7,767 nt of DNA from Gemmatimonadota bacterium (lineage in GTDB: Bacteria; Gemmatimonadota; Gemmatimonadetes; Gemmatimonadales; GWC2-71-9), in the NCBI GenBank assembly GCA_003221825.1, contig QHUE01000080.1, forward strand, positions 1-7,767, written 5' to 3'. Positions 1-5,438 of the stretch are shown here, piece by piece. The position numbers and the translations under genes were made by a program. Under the pieces are notes generated by a model that was given only the letters and a program-made list of their open reading frames with translations, was not told where the DNA came from and ran no database searches. Within the stretch, counting starts at the first letter, position 1, and every line of letters starts with the position of its first letter.

Positions 1-132
1 CACTTCGGCTTCGCCGTCCGGCAGGTCGATGATGGCCGTGTAGACGCCCGCCACACCCTTCAAGGCCTGCTCGACCTTGGCCTGACAGTGCCCGCAGGTC
101 ATTCCGGTCACGCGCAGTTTCACGTTCGCCAT
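1..132 (-). CDS. HMA-domain protein, copper chaperone-like (N-terminal 44 residues; rest outside window)
   Basis: The minus strand reads from an ATG at 132 to the window edge without a stop and gives 44 residues. Residues 3-44 match the start of a heavy-metal-associated domain: a beta strand (VKLRVTG), then G-M-T-C-G-H-C (Cys13 and Cys16 are the metal ligands), then the helix QAKVEQALKGVAGV and the second strand. In this family the two cysteines bind Cu(I) or a similar soft metal, and small stand-alone versions (CopZ-like, about 65-70 residues) hand copper to P-type ATPases in the cytosol. The HMA motif starts right at the N-terminus, which fits a chaperone, but a CopA-type ATPase with an N-terminal HMA domain cannot be excluded because the gene is cut. 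A strong ribosome site (GGGAGG, 141-146) lies 8 bases before the ATG. The gene is divergent from the E1 alpha gene, with 31 bases between the starts. Confidence 0.9.
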   Translation of the reverse strand, partial: MANVKLRVTGMTCGHCQAKVEQALKGVAGVYTAIIDLPDGEAEV

Positions 133-140
133 GGCTCTTC

Positions 141-146
141 CCTCCC
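141..146 (-). promoter_or_regulatory. Shine-Dalgarno site of the HMA gene
   Basis: Read on the minus strand, GGGAGG sits 8 bases before the ATG at 132 and fixes that start. It lies next to the TATAAT of the opposite gene, so the two upstream regions overlap almost completely. Confidence 0.75.
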
Positions 147-149
147 AAC

Positions 150-155
150 TATAAT
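150..155 (+). promoter_or_regulatory. Sigma-70-type -10 box (TATAAT) of the E1 alpha operon, probable leaderless start
   Basis: A perfect TATAAT stands in an AT-rich island inside very GC-rich DNA. Its last base is 8 bases before the ATG at 164, which puts the expected transcription start at about 162-164, at the start codon itself. No Shine-Dalgarno site with useful spacing precedes 164: the only purine run, AGGG at 158-161, is 2 bases away. Both facts point to a leaderless mRNA. No good -35 is visible; TTCGCC at 125-130 with a 19-base spacer is the nearest weak match. The DNA overlaps the promoter region of the divergent HMA gene, where a weak TAAATT (154-159, minus) could be the -10. Confidence 0.6.
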
Positions 156-163
156 TTAGGGCC

Positions 164-1219
164 ATGGCGCTTCCCGCGACTCGACCGACGGCAGCCTTTC
201 CCACCGGGGCCGCCTTGTCGGCCGACCAGCTCCTCGAGATCTACTACTTCCTCCGGCTCACCCGGACGCTGGAGGAGCGCCTGGTCGCGCTCTACCGGCA
301 GACCAAGGTCATTGGGGGGCTGTTCCGCTCGCTGGGGCAGGAAGGGGAATCGGTGGCCTCGGCGTATGCGCTGGAACGCGGCCGCCACAAGGACATCCTG
401 TCTCCCCTCATCCGGAACCTCGGGTCGCTGCTCGTGATGGGCGCCCAGCCGGTCGAGATCCTGCGGCAGTACATGGCCAAAGCGGAGAGCCCCACGCGCG
501 GCCGCGAGCTGAACGTCCATTTCAACGATCTCGAGAAGGGCTACCTCGGGCAGATCTCGCATCTGGGCGACATGATCCCCGTGATGGCGGGCATCGCCTT
601 GACCTTCAAGCTGCGCCGCGAGCCCCGCGTCGGCCTCGTGTATATCGGCGACGGCGGGATGTCGACCGGAACATTTCACGAAGGCTTGAACCTCGCCGCC
701 GTGCAGCGGCTGCCGCTCGTCGTGATCGGCGAGTACAACCACTGGGCGTACTCGACGCCGCCCGACAAGCAATTCGCCGTGACAGACCTGGCCGAGAAGG
801 CCAAGGGGTATGGCGTGCAGGCGGTCACCGTGGACGGGAACGACGTGTTCGCGGTCTACGAGGCGACCAGATTTGCCGTCGAGCGCGCGCGTCGCGGCAA
901 AGGCGTGCATTTCATCGAAGTAAAGACGTATCGACGCAAGGGGCACGCCGAGCACGACGACCAGCATTATGTGCCGAAAGCGGATCTGGAGCGGTGGGCC
1001 AGCGAAAACGATCCGATCGATCGCTACACCCAGCGCCTCCTCGGCGCCGACATGGTGGCCGAGGGCGACCTGAAGGACATCGACGATCGTGTGCGCGTGG
1101 AAGTGGATCAGGCGACCGATGCGTGCGTGGATGAGCCCCTGCCGCCCGCCGAGAGCGCGCTCCCCGGCGTCTACGTCGATCCGCCCTCGGCCGACAAGCT
1201 CTGGTTCAAGGCGCTCTGA
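164..1219 (+). CDS. 2-oxoacid dehydrogenase complex, E1 component alpha subunit (branched-chain/pyruvate type)
   Basis: The 351-residue product is the thiamine-diphosphate-binding half of an E1 heterotetramer, which decarboxylates a 2-oxoacid and passes the acyl group to lipoyl-E2 in the cytosol. Length and order match the family: an N-terminal helix with R-T-L-E-E-R (about 34-39), the S-L-G-Q-E-G segment (56-61), then the ThDP motif beginning G-D-G at 162-164 and ending E-Y-N at 190-192. In most relatives that end reads N-N; here the first Asn is Tyr and the second, the metal ligand, is kept. The Y-R-R-K-G-H-A-E-H-D-D stretch (256-266) corresponds to the conserved loop near the active site. 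The start at 164 is favoured by the TATAAT just upstream. The stop TGA shares its last A with the ATG of the beta gene (TGATG), indicating coupled synthesis of the two subunits. The substrate cannot be fixed; the partner beta subunit looks branched-chain-like. Confidence 0.95.
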   Translation: MALPATRPTAAFPTGAALSADQLLEIYYFLRLTRTLEERLVALYRQTKVIGGLFRSLGQEGESVASAYALERGRHKDILSPLIRNLGSLLVMGAQPVEILRQYMAKAESPTRGRELNVHFNDLEKGYLGQISHLGDMIPVMAGIALTFKLRREPRVGLVYIGDGGMSTGTFHEGLNLAAVQRLPLVVIGEYNHWAYSTPPDKQFAVTDLAEKAKGYGVQAVTVDGNDVFAVYEATRFAVERARRGKGVHFIEVKTYRRKGHAEHDDQHYVPKADLERWASENDPIDRYTQRLLGADMVAEGDLKDIDDRVRVEVDQATDACVDEPLPPAESALPGVYVDPPSADKLWFKAL

Positions 1220-2199
1220 TGGCCGAAGTCACGTTTCTCGAGGCGCTGCGCCAGGGTTTGTGGGAGGAGATGGAGCGCGACGACCGCGTCTTCATCCTCG
1301 GCGAAGATGTCGGTCTGTACGGCGGCGCCTTCAAGGTCACGGATGGGTTCAGCAAGCGGTTCGGCGAATCGCGCGTCATCGATACGCCGATCTCCGAGGC
1401 GGCGATCGTCGGGGCGGCGGCGGGCGCGGCGCATATGGGTCTGCGCCCCGTGGCGGAGATGCAGTTCATCGACTTTATCTCCTGCGCCTACGACATGCTC
1501 ACGAATTACGTCGCGACGGCGCGCTACCGCGCCGGCCTCTCGACCCCGATGGTGGTGCGCGGCCCGTGCGGCGGGTATGTGCGTGGCGGGCCGTTCCATT
1601 CGCAGAATCCCGAGGCGGCCTTCTTGCATACGCCTGGCCTCAAGATCGTATATCCGGCGACCGCGCGCGACGCGAAAGGGCTCATCAAGGCGTCGATTCG
1701 CGACGAGGATCCCGTGCTCTACCTCGAGCACAAATGGTTGTACCGCCGGATCAAGGAGCAGCTGCCCGAGGGCGAAGAGATTCTCACGCCCATTGGCCAG
1801 GCGCGCATGGCGCGCGATGGGAAGCATCTTTCGATCATCAGCTATGGCGCCACACTGTGGAAATCGCTCGAGGCGGCCGAGCAGCTCGAGAAGGCGGACG
1901 GCGTGTCGGTCGAGGTCCTGGACCTGCGCACCCTGCTGCCGATGGATGACGCCGCGATCGTCGCGACGGTGAAGAAGACGAACAAGGTGCTGATCGTACA
2001 CGAAGACACGCGGACCGGTGGGATCGCGGGGGAGATCGCCGCGCGTATCAATGAGCAGGCGTTCGAGTGGCTCGACGGACCGATCATGCGCGTGACCGCG
2101 CACGACGTGCCGCTGCCGTACGCACCGACGCTGGAAGATTTCGTGCTGCCGCAAACGGAAGACATCGTAAAAGCCGCTCGCTGGTTGGCGGCGTACTGA
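1219..2199 (+). CDS. 2-oxoacid dehydrogenase complex, E1 component beta subunit (branched-chain type)
   Basis: The 326-residue product is a full-length transketolase-like beta subunit, which completes the E1 active site with the alpha subunit. Visible family signatures are G-E-D-V-G-L-Y-G-G (28-36), D-T-P-I-S-E (55-60, with the Glu that activates ThDP), A-E-M-Q-F-I-D-F (79-86), G-G-Y-V-R-G-G-P-F-H-S-Q (118-129, with the conserved His127), P-G-L-K-I-V-Y-P (139-146) and the C-terminal H-D-V-P-L-P-Y-A-P (295-303). The wording H-S-Q-N-P-E-A-A-F and L-E-H-K-W-L-Y-R is closer to branched-chain oxoacid dehydrogenase beta subunits than to classical pyruvate dehydrogenase ones; that is a judgement from memory of the families. 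It starts by one-base overlap with the alpha gene. Ten bases separate its stop from the E2 start. Confidence 0.96.
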   Translation: MAEVTFLEALRQGLWEEMERDDRVFILGEDVGLYGGAFKVTDGFSKRFGESRVIDTPISEAAIVGAAAGAAHMGLRPVAEMQFIDFISCAYDMLTNYVATARYRAGLSTPMVVRGPCGGYVRGGPFHSQNPEAAFLHTPGLKIVYPATARDAKGLIKASIRDEDPVLYLEHKWLYRRIKEQLPEGEEILTPIGQARMARDGKHLSIISYGATLWKSLEAAEQLEKADGVSVEVLDLRTLLPMDDAAIVATVKKTNKVLIVHEDTRTGGIAGEIAARINEQAFEWLDGPIMRVTAHDVPLPYAPTLEDFVLPQTEDIVKAARWLAAY

Positions 2200-2209
2200 C
2201 GGAGAGCCA

Positions 2210-3520
2210 ATGGCCCGCGTAGACGTCCTGATGCCCCAAATGGGCGAGTCGATCGCCGAAGGCACCTTGAGCAAATGGCTCAAGAAGGTCGGCGACCCCG
2301 TCAAGCGGGACGAGCCGCTGTTCGAGATCTCGACCGATAAAGTCGACGCCGAAATCCCCGCGCCGGCTGCCGGTGTGTTGGCCGAAATCAAAGTACAGGA
2401 AGGGCAGACAGTCCCCGTCCAGACGCTGGTCGCGATACTCGAAACGGAGAAGGGCGCGGCGGCGCCTGCACCCACGAAACCCGAGCCACCGAAAGCGGCC
2501 GAACCGAAGCCCCCAGCCCCTAAGCCCGAGCCCCCAGCCCCTAGGTCCGAGGCCCCAGCCCCTGTTCGCAGCGGTGATGGCGGCGTCCAGACGGCCGAGC
2601 AACGGCTGCGCACCAAGTCGACGCCCCTCGTTCGCAAGATCGCCGCCGAGCACCGCGTCGACATCTCGCGCATCCCGGGCAGCGGCTACGCGGGTCGTGT
2701 CACCAAGCAGGACATTCTGGGCTACATCGAGCGCGCTCCTGCAGCGGCGCCAGCCACCCCCGGCTCCCGACTCCCGGCTCCTGGCTCCGTTGAGCACCCC
2801 GCCGTCGAGCCGTGGCCGGGCGACCGCGTCGAGCCGTGGTCCAAGATTCGGAAGATCACGGCCGATCACATGGTGATGTCGCGGCGCGTCTCGGCGCACG
2901 TCGCGAGCTTCTTCGAAGTCGACTTCACGCGGGTGGCGCAGCTGCGCGGTAAGGCGAAGCAGAGCTATGCCGAGCGCGGCGTGAACCTCACGTTCCTCGC
3001 CTTTATCGCGAAGGCGTGCGCCGAGAATCTGCGCACGCACCCCGTCGTCAATGCCGCGGTCTCGGCCGACAGCACGATCTACCGGGCTGACGTCAACATC
3101 GGCATCGCCGTGGCCCTCGACTGGGGCCTCATCGTGCCGGTGATCAGGCACGCCGACGAGATGTCGCTGATGGGGATCGCGCGCGCGATCAATGATCTGG
3201 GCGAGCGCGCCCGCACCAAGAAGCTGTCGCCCGACGACATTCAGCGCGGTACCTTCACGATCACGAATCCGGGCGGTTTCGGGCCGTTCGCCGGCATTCC
3301 GATCATCAATCAGCCCCAAGTCGCGATTCTGGGCGTGGGGGCGATCGAGAAGCGTCCGAAAGTCGTCATCGCCGCCGACGGCACCGAGTCCATCGCGATC
3401 CGGACGATGGGCATGCTGACGATGTCGTACGATCATCGCGTCGTCGACGGCGCCGACGCCGACAAGTTCCTGGCCGACGTCAAAAAGCTGCTGCAGGAGT
3501 TTCCCGAGGGAGCGATGTGA
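2210..3520 (+). CDS. Dihydrolipoamide acyltransferase (E2) of the 2-oxoacid dehydrogenase complex
   Basis: E2 takes the acyl group from E1 on a lipoyl arm and transfers it to CoA; it also forms the core of the complex. The 436-residue protein shows one lipoyl domain (1-80, lipoylated Lys44 in S-T-D-K-V-D-A), an Ala/Pro/Lys/Glu linker (82-135), a peripheral subunit-binding domain (about 138-174, S-T-P-L-V-R-K to I-L-G-Y-I-E-R), a second Pro/Ala linker (176-205), and the catalytic acyltransferase domain (205-433) with I-T-N-P-G-G-F-G and S-Y-D-H-R-V-V-D-G, where His409 and Asp413 are the catalytic pair. All domains are present in the usual order. GGAG at 2201-2204 is the ribosome site. Both linkers carry tandem repeats with a 7-base period. 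No E3 gene follows, so lipoamide dehydrogenase must be encoded elsewhere. Confidence 0.97.
   Translation: MARVDVLMPQMGESIAEGTLSKWLKKVGDPVKRDEPLFEISTDKVDAEIPAPAAGVLAEIKVQEGQTVPVQTLVAILETEKGAAAPAPTKPEPPKAAEPKPPAPKPEPPAPRSEAPAPVRSGDGGVQTAEQRLRTKSTPLVRKIAAEHRVDISRIPGSGYAGRVTKQDILGYIERAPAAAPATPGSRLPAPGSVEHPAVEPWPGDRVEPWSKIRKITADHMVMSRRVSAHVASFFEVDFTRVAQLRGKAKQSYAERGVNLTFLAFIAKACAENLRTHPVVNAAVSADSTIYRADVNIGIAVALDWGLIVPVIRHADEMSLMGIARAINDLGERARTKKLSPDDIQRGTFTITNPGGFGPFAGIPIINQPQVAILGVGAIEKRPKVVIAADGTESIAIRTMGMLTMSYDHRVVDGADADKFLADVKKLLQEFPEGAM
2508..2569 (+). repeat. Heptanucleotide-based tandem repeat in the first E2 linker (7-base unit, 21-base higher period)
   Basis: About eight units of consensus AGCCCCY stand in direct tandem. 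Every third unit is diverged, which creates a 21-base super-unit at 2508-2528, 2529-2549 and 2550-2569. Because 21 is a multiple of 3, the array encodes an in-frame 7-residue repeat (PPAPKPE, PPAPRSE, APAPVRS) in the flexible linker after the lipoyl domain. Confidence 0.8.
2761..2788 (+). repeat. Heptanucleotide tandem repeat in the second E2 linker
   Basis: Four contiguous 7-base units with consensus CGGCTCC occur at 2761, 2768, 2775 and 2782. The second has A at position 3 and the fourth starts with T. They fall between the subunit-binding domain and the acyltransferase domain and encode the peptide around G-S-R-L-P-A-P-G-S. Confidence 0.8.
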
Positions 3521-3837
3521 AGATGCCCAAAGTCCTGACCGCCGCGCGAGTGCGCGTGCCCACGCAGAACGAGACGGAGTACGTCAACACACTGCGCGAG
3601 CTGAGCCAGTTCGCGGACGCGCGCGGCCAGCGGATCTGGCTGTTCCGGAACGCCAAAGATCCGCGGCTGTTCATCGAATTCTCCGAGAGCCCGACGGAGA
3701 TGTCGCATCGCGCGCAGGCCTCGCGGCTACCCGAAGAGATCAAGCTGGAGAAGCGGCTCCAGGCGTTGGCGACGTACGCGCCCGACGCCTGGGAGCTGTG
3801 GAGTGAGGTCCCCGTCGCGACCACGTCCCAGGCATAG
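3517..3837 (+). CDS. Small protein of unknown function, possibly dimeric alpha/beta-barrel (ABM-like) fold
   Basis: The 106-residue product has no motif I can name with certainty. It reads as beta (VLTAARVRVP), helix (ETEYVNTLRELSQFADARGQ), beta (RIWLFRNA), beta (RLFIEFSES), then a charged helical region and a C-terminal W-E-L-W-S-E-V strand. That order resembles the dimeric ferredoxin-like folds of antibiotic-biosynthesis-monooxygenase relatives, which is only a guess from pattern. It starts either at GTG 3517, which overlaps the E2 stop by four bases, or at ATG 3523; the ribosome site GAGGGAG (3506-3512) suits the ATG slightly better by spacing. It has no signal peptide and no cysteine. Close coupling to E2 suggests co-expression with the complex, but no role follows from that. 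Confidence 0.65.
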   Translation: MKMPKVLTAARVRVPTQNETEYVNTLRELSQFADARGQRIWLFRNAKDPRLFIEFSESPTEMSHRAQASRLPEEIKLEKRLQALATYAPDAWELWSEVPVATTSQA

Positions 3838-3852
3838 GGGAGGAGCCGGACG

Positions 3853-4122
3853 ATGGCCCGACGCACGCTGACCGTGGAGAGCGATCGGTGGGAGGTCTAT
3901 CCTTCCGGCCGCGTGACCGTCTATGGCCGCGATCAGTTCGGTCTCATCTTCGAGCACGGCACGGGACCGCAGCGCCGCCGCCGCGTCACGCACTTCTCGC
4001 CGCTCGGGGCCCGCTCGCCCGAGCGCGCCTTTGCGGAGCTTTCCGAGCGCGAGCTGCACGAGCTGTTCCGCCAGTCGCAGCCGGGGTGGACCGCCCCCGA
4101 GGCCGACTACGCCGCACATTGA
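3853..4122 (+). CDS. Small basic protein of unknown function (89 residues)
   Basis: An ORF of 89 residues starts with ATG at 3853, 7 bases after a clear AGGAG site (3841-3845). The N-terminal half is strand-rich (RWEVYPSGRVTVYGRDQFGLIFEHG, residues about 12-36 in pieces), followed by a run of five Arg-rich residues (QRRRRV), then S-P-L-G-A-R-S and an acidic helix A-F-A-E-L-S-E-R-E-L-H-E-L-F-R. It has no membrane segment or signal peptide, and no cysteine. I recognise no named domain. Its stop overlaps the apparent start of the PHP gene (ATTGA), so the two are probably translated in a coupled way. Good ribosome site and ordered composition make it a real gene rather than a chance ORF. Confidence 0.7.
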   Translation: MARRTLTVESDRWEVYPSGRVTVYGRDQFGLIFEHGTGPQRRRRVTHFSPLGARSPERAFAELSERELHELFRQSQPGWTAPEADYAAH

Positions 4123-4987
4123 TCTGCACTGTCATTCGACGGCCTCCGACGGCGAGTGCGAGCCGGTCGAGGTCGCGCGTCGCGCGCATGAGGTGGACCT
4201 CACCGCGTTCGCCCTCACCGATCACGACACCACGGACGGCGTGGCGGAGGCCGCACGCGAAGCTGCCACGCTGGGCATTCGCGTCATTCCGGGATGCGAG
4301 TTCAGCGTCCGCGCGCCGTGGGGCGAGCTGCATGTCCTGGCGCTGTTCCTGCCGCACGAGCACGAGGGCCTGCAGACGTTCCTGCGCGATACGCGCGCCG
4401 CGCGGCGCCTGCGTGGCGAACAGATCATCGCCAAGCTGCAAGGGCTCGGGGTCGCGATCGATCTGGACGACGTCGAGGCGCAGCTCCTGGGCGGCGACGG
4501 CGGGGCGCTGGGCCGGCCGCACGTGGCGCGCGCGCTGGTCGATTGCGGCGCGTGCGACACGGTGACCGACGCGTTCCGACGGTACTTGGGTCGGGGTCGG
4601 GCGGCGTATGTGGAGAAGCCCCTTCCCAAGCTGGGCGAGGTCACCGCGCTCGTCCACGCGGTCGGCGGGTTGACCGTCGCCGCGCATCTGGGCGATCACG
4701 GGACGGAAGCCCAGCTGCGCATCTTTCAGGACCAGGGACTCGACTGTGTCGAGGTGCGCCATCCCAGCCACGCACCCGCCGTCGAGCAGCGGCTCCTGCG
4801 CATCGCCGAGCGCCTGGGCCTCGGCATCACCGGGGGCTCGGATTGGCACGGAGAGAGTGAGTACGGGGAGTCGCATGCGCCACTCGGCGGGATGCGCGTC
4901 CCCGACATCTGGCTGGAACAGCTCGAGCGTCGTCTCGAGCTCACAACGAGGAAACGCGATGAGCGAGCCGCTTCCGATCGGCAGTAA
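4118..4987 (+). CDS. PHP-domain phosphoesterase, TrpH/YciV (RNase AM) type
   Basis: The product, about 289 residues from Ile/Met at 4118, carries the full metal-binding set of a PHP hydrolase: H-C-H (4-6), T-D-H-D (34-37), G-C-E-F (59-62), E-L-H-V-L (70-74), A-H-L-G with His190 and G-S-D-W-H with Asp242 and His244. The G-R-P-H-V-A-R-A-L-V and R-Y-L-G-R-G-R-A-A-Y-V segments are typical of the TrpH/YciV branch, whose studied members hydrolyse 3',5'-nucleotide bisphosphates and act as 5'-3' exoribonucleases on RNA ends. The start is uncertain. Homology begins exactly at I-D-L-H-C-H, where the family has M-I-D-L-H, yet no ATG, GTG or TTG lies there. ATT at 4118 overlaps the stop of the preceding gene; TTG 4031 or ATG 3923 would add sequence that is only the shadow of that gene. 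The 3' end overlaps the peroxiredoxin gene by 29 bases. Confidence 0.9.
   Translation: MDLHCHSTASDGECEPVEVARRAHEVDLTAFALTDHDTTDGVAEAAREAATLGIRVIPGCEFSVRAPWGELHVLALFLPHEHEGLQTFLRDTRAARRLRGEQIIAKLQGLGVAIDLDDVEAQLLGGDGGALGRPHVARALVDCGACDTVTDAFRRYLGRGRAAYVEKPLPKLGEVTALVHAVGGLTVAAHLGDHGTEAQLRIFQDQGLDCVEVRHPSHAPAVEQRLLRIAERLGLGITGGSDWHGESEYGESHAPLGGMRVPDIWLEQLERRLELTTRKRDERAASDRQ
4948..4952 (+). promoter_or_regulatory. Shine-Dalgarno site that fixes the peroxiredoxin start
   Basis: GAGGA stands 6 bases before ATG 4959, inside the last codons of the PHP gene. It shows that the short ORF ending at the TGA at 5100 is the start of an actively translated gene rather than an accident of frame. Confidence 0.75.
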
Positions 4988-5438
4988 AGCCCCTGCGTTC
5001 ACGGCTGCGGCGTCGGACGGCCGGACCTACGCATTGGCCGATCTGCTGAAGCATGGTTCGGTGGCGCTGGTCTTCTATCCCGGCAACAACACGCCCGGCT
5101 GAAACCGACAACTCTCCGCCGTGCGCGATGAGATCGGCAAGTTCCAGTCCGCCAAGATGCAGCCGCTGGGCGTGAACCCCGCGAGCCTGGAGAGTCATCG
5201 CGGCTACGTCGAGAAGTTTCACTTCAACTTCCCGCTGCTCTCGGATTCCGAGCGCGCGATCGCGGGGGCGTACCATGCCCTCAAGGACGACGGCAAGGGG
5301 ATTCAGCGGACGGTGTACGTGATCGGCCGCGACGGGACCGGCTGCTGCTCGCCGACGTCAACGCGGTCGGGCTCGCCGACCGCATCAAGGAATTCGGGGC
5401 CGAAGGGATCGCCGCCAAGGCGTCCGCCGGCGACCTGA
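4959..5438 (+). CDS. Selenocysteine-containing BCP/AhpC-type peroxiredoxin (UGA at codon 48), C-terminus disrupted
   Basis: Peroxiredoxins reduce hydrogen and organic peroxides with a catalytic thiol or selenol. From ATG 4959 the product reads as a BCP-type protein: G-S-K-A-P-A-F (8-14), L-V-F-Y-P-G-N-N-T-P-G (37-47), in-frame TGA at 5100-5102 as codon 48, then N-R-Q-L-S-A-V-R-D-E (49-58), L-G-V-N-P-A-S-L-E-S-H, F-P-L-L-S-D and the conserved Arg in R-T-V-Y-V-I-G-R-D-G. The family motif is P-x-x-x-T-x-x-C, and the TGA falls exactly on that Cys, so I infer selenocysteine. No cysteine occurs in the rest of the protein, and the +5 position of the resolving Cys in 2-Cys BCPs is Ser, which fits a 1-Sec enzyme. 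Similarity stops at Thr127 (5337-5339), about 25 residues short of the usual end; the frame then reads out-of-frame SDR sequence to the TGA at 5436-5438. Peroxiredoxin identity is very sure; Sec is likely; intactness is doubtful. Confidence 0.85.
5100..5102 (+). other. In-frame UGA, predicted selenocysteine codon (residue 48)
   Basis: This TGA replaces the peroxidatic cysteine codon of a peroxiredoxin. Flanking codons on both sides align with the family in the same frame. Neighbouring genes all use TGA, or in two cases TAA, as true stops, so a general reassignment of UGA is excluded. Selenocysteine at this exact place is known from PrxU of Eubacterium acidaminophilum. Confidence 0.78.
5122..5139 (+). 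promoter_or_regulatory. Candidate bacterial SECIS hairpin downstream of the UGA
   Basis: Bases 5122-5129 pair with 5133-5139: U-A, G-C, C-G, one bulged G at 5125, then C-G, G-C, A-U and U-A, closing a three-base loop GAG (5130-5132). The loop begins 28 nt after the UGA and has G as its first base, which meets the general bacterial SECIS description (loop about 16-37 nt after UGA, G in the first two loop positions). A competing hairpin at 5112-5132 has a CGUGC loop (5120-5124) whose G-U lies 19-20 nt after the UGA, the spacing of E. coli fdhF. Folding was done by eye. Confidence 0.5.

Noticed and set aside
1171..2673. 500-codon open frame on the minus strand
   Set aside because: It lies opposite the E1 beta and E2 genes, has Arg/Gly/His-rich composition without domains, and follows from high GC in a strongly biased coding strand. 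The same holds for the minus frames at 149-967, 2084-3436 and 3986-5002.
3923..4117. ATG 3923 as the start of the PHP gene
   Set aside because: The added 65 residues are Ser/Arg-rich and are the out-of-frame shadow of the 89-residue gene, which has its own good ribosome site. PHP similarity begins only at 4118.
5100..5102. UGA reassigned to Gly or Trp throughout the genome
   Set aside because: TGA is the terminator of E1 alpha, E1 beta, E2, the 89-residue gene, the second SDR and the Rossmann-like gene, so it is the normal stop codon here.
5325..5345. Programmed frameshift producing a peroxiredoxin-SDR fusion protein
   Set aside because: No slippery run or stimulatory structure is visible, and a fusion would still lack the SDR cofactor motif and the peroxiredoxin C-terminus.
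5100..5438. UGA as a simple nonsense mutation in a decaying pseudogene
   Set aside because: This is possible given the broken 3' end, but the stop hits exactly the one position where selenocysteine makes sense, and the remaining frame shows no other stop or frameshift before 5339. I keep decay as the less likely reading.
5121..5438. Separate gene starting at GTG 5121
   Set aside because: Its sequence is the second part of the peroxiredoxin, with no ribosome site and starting in the middle of a helix.
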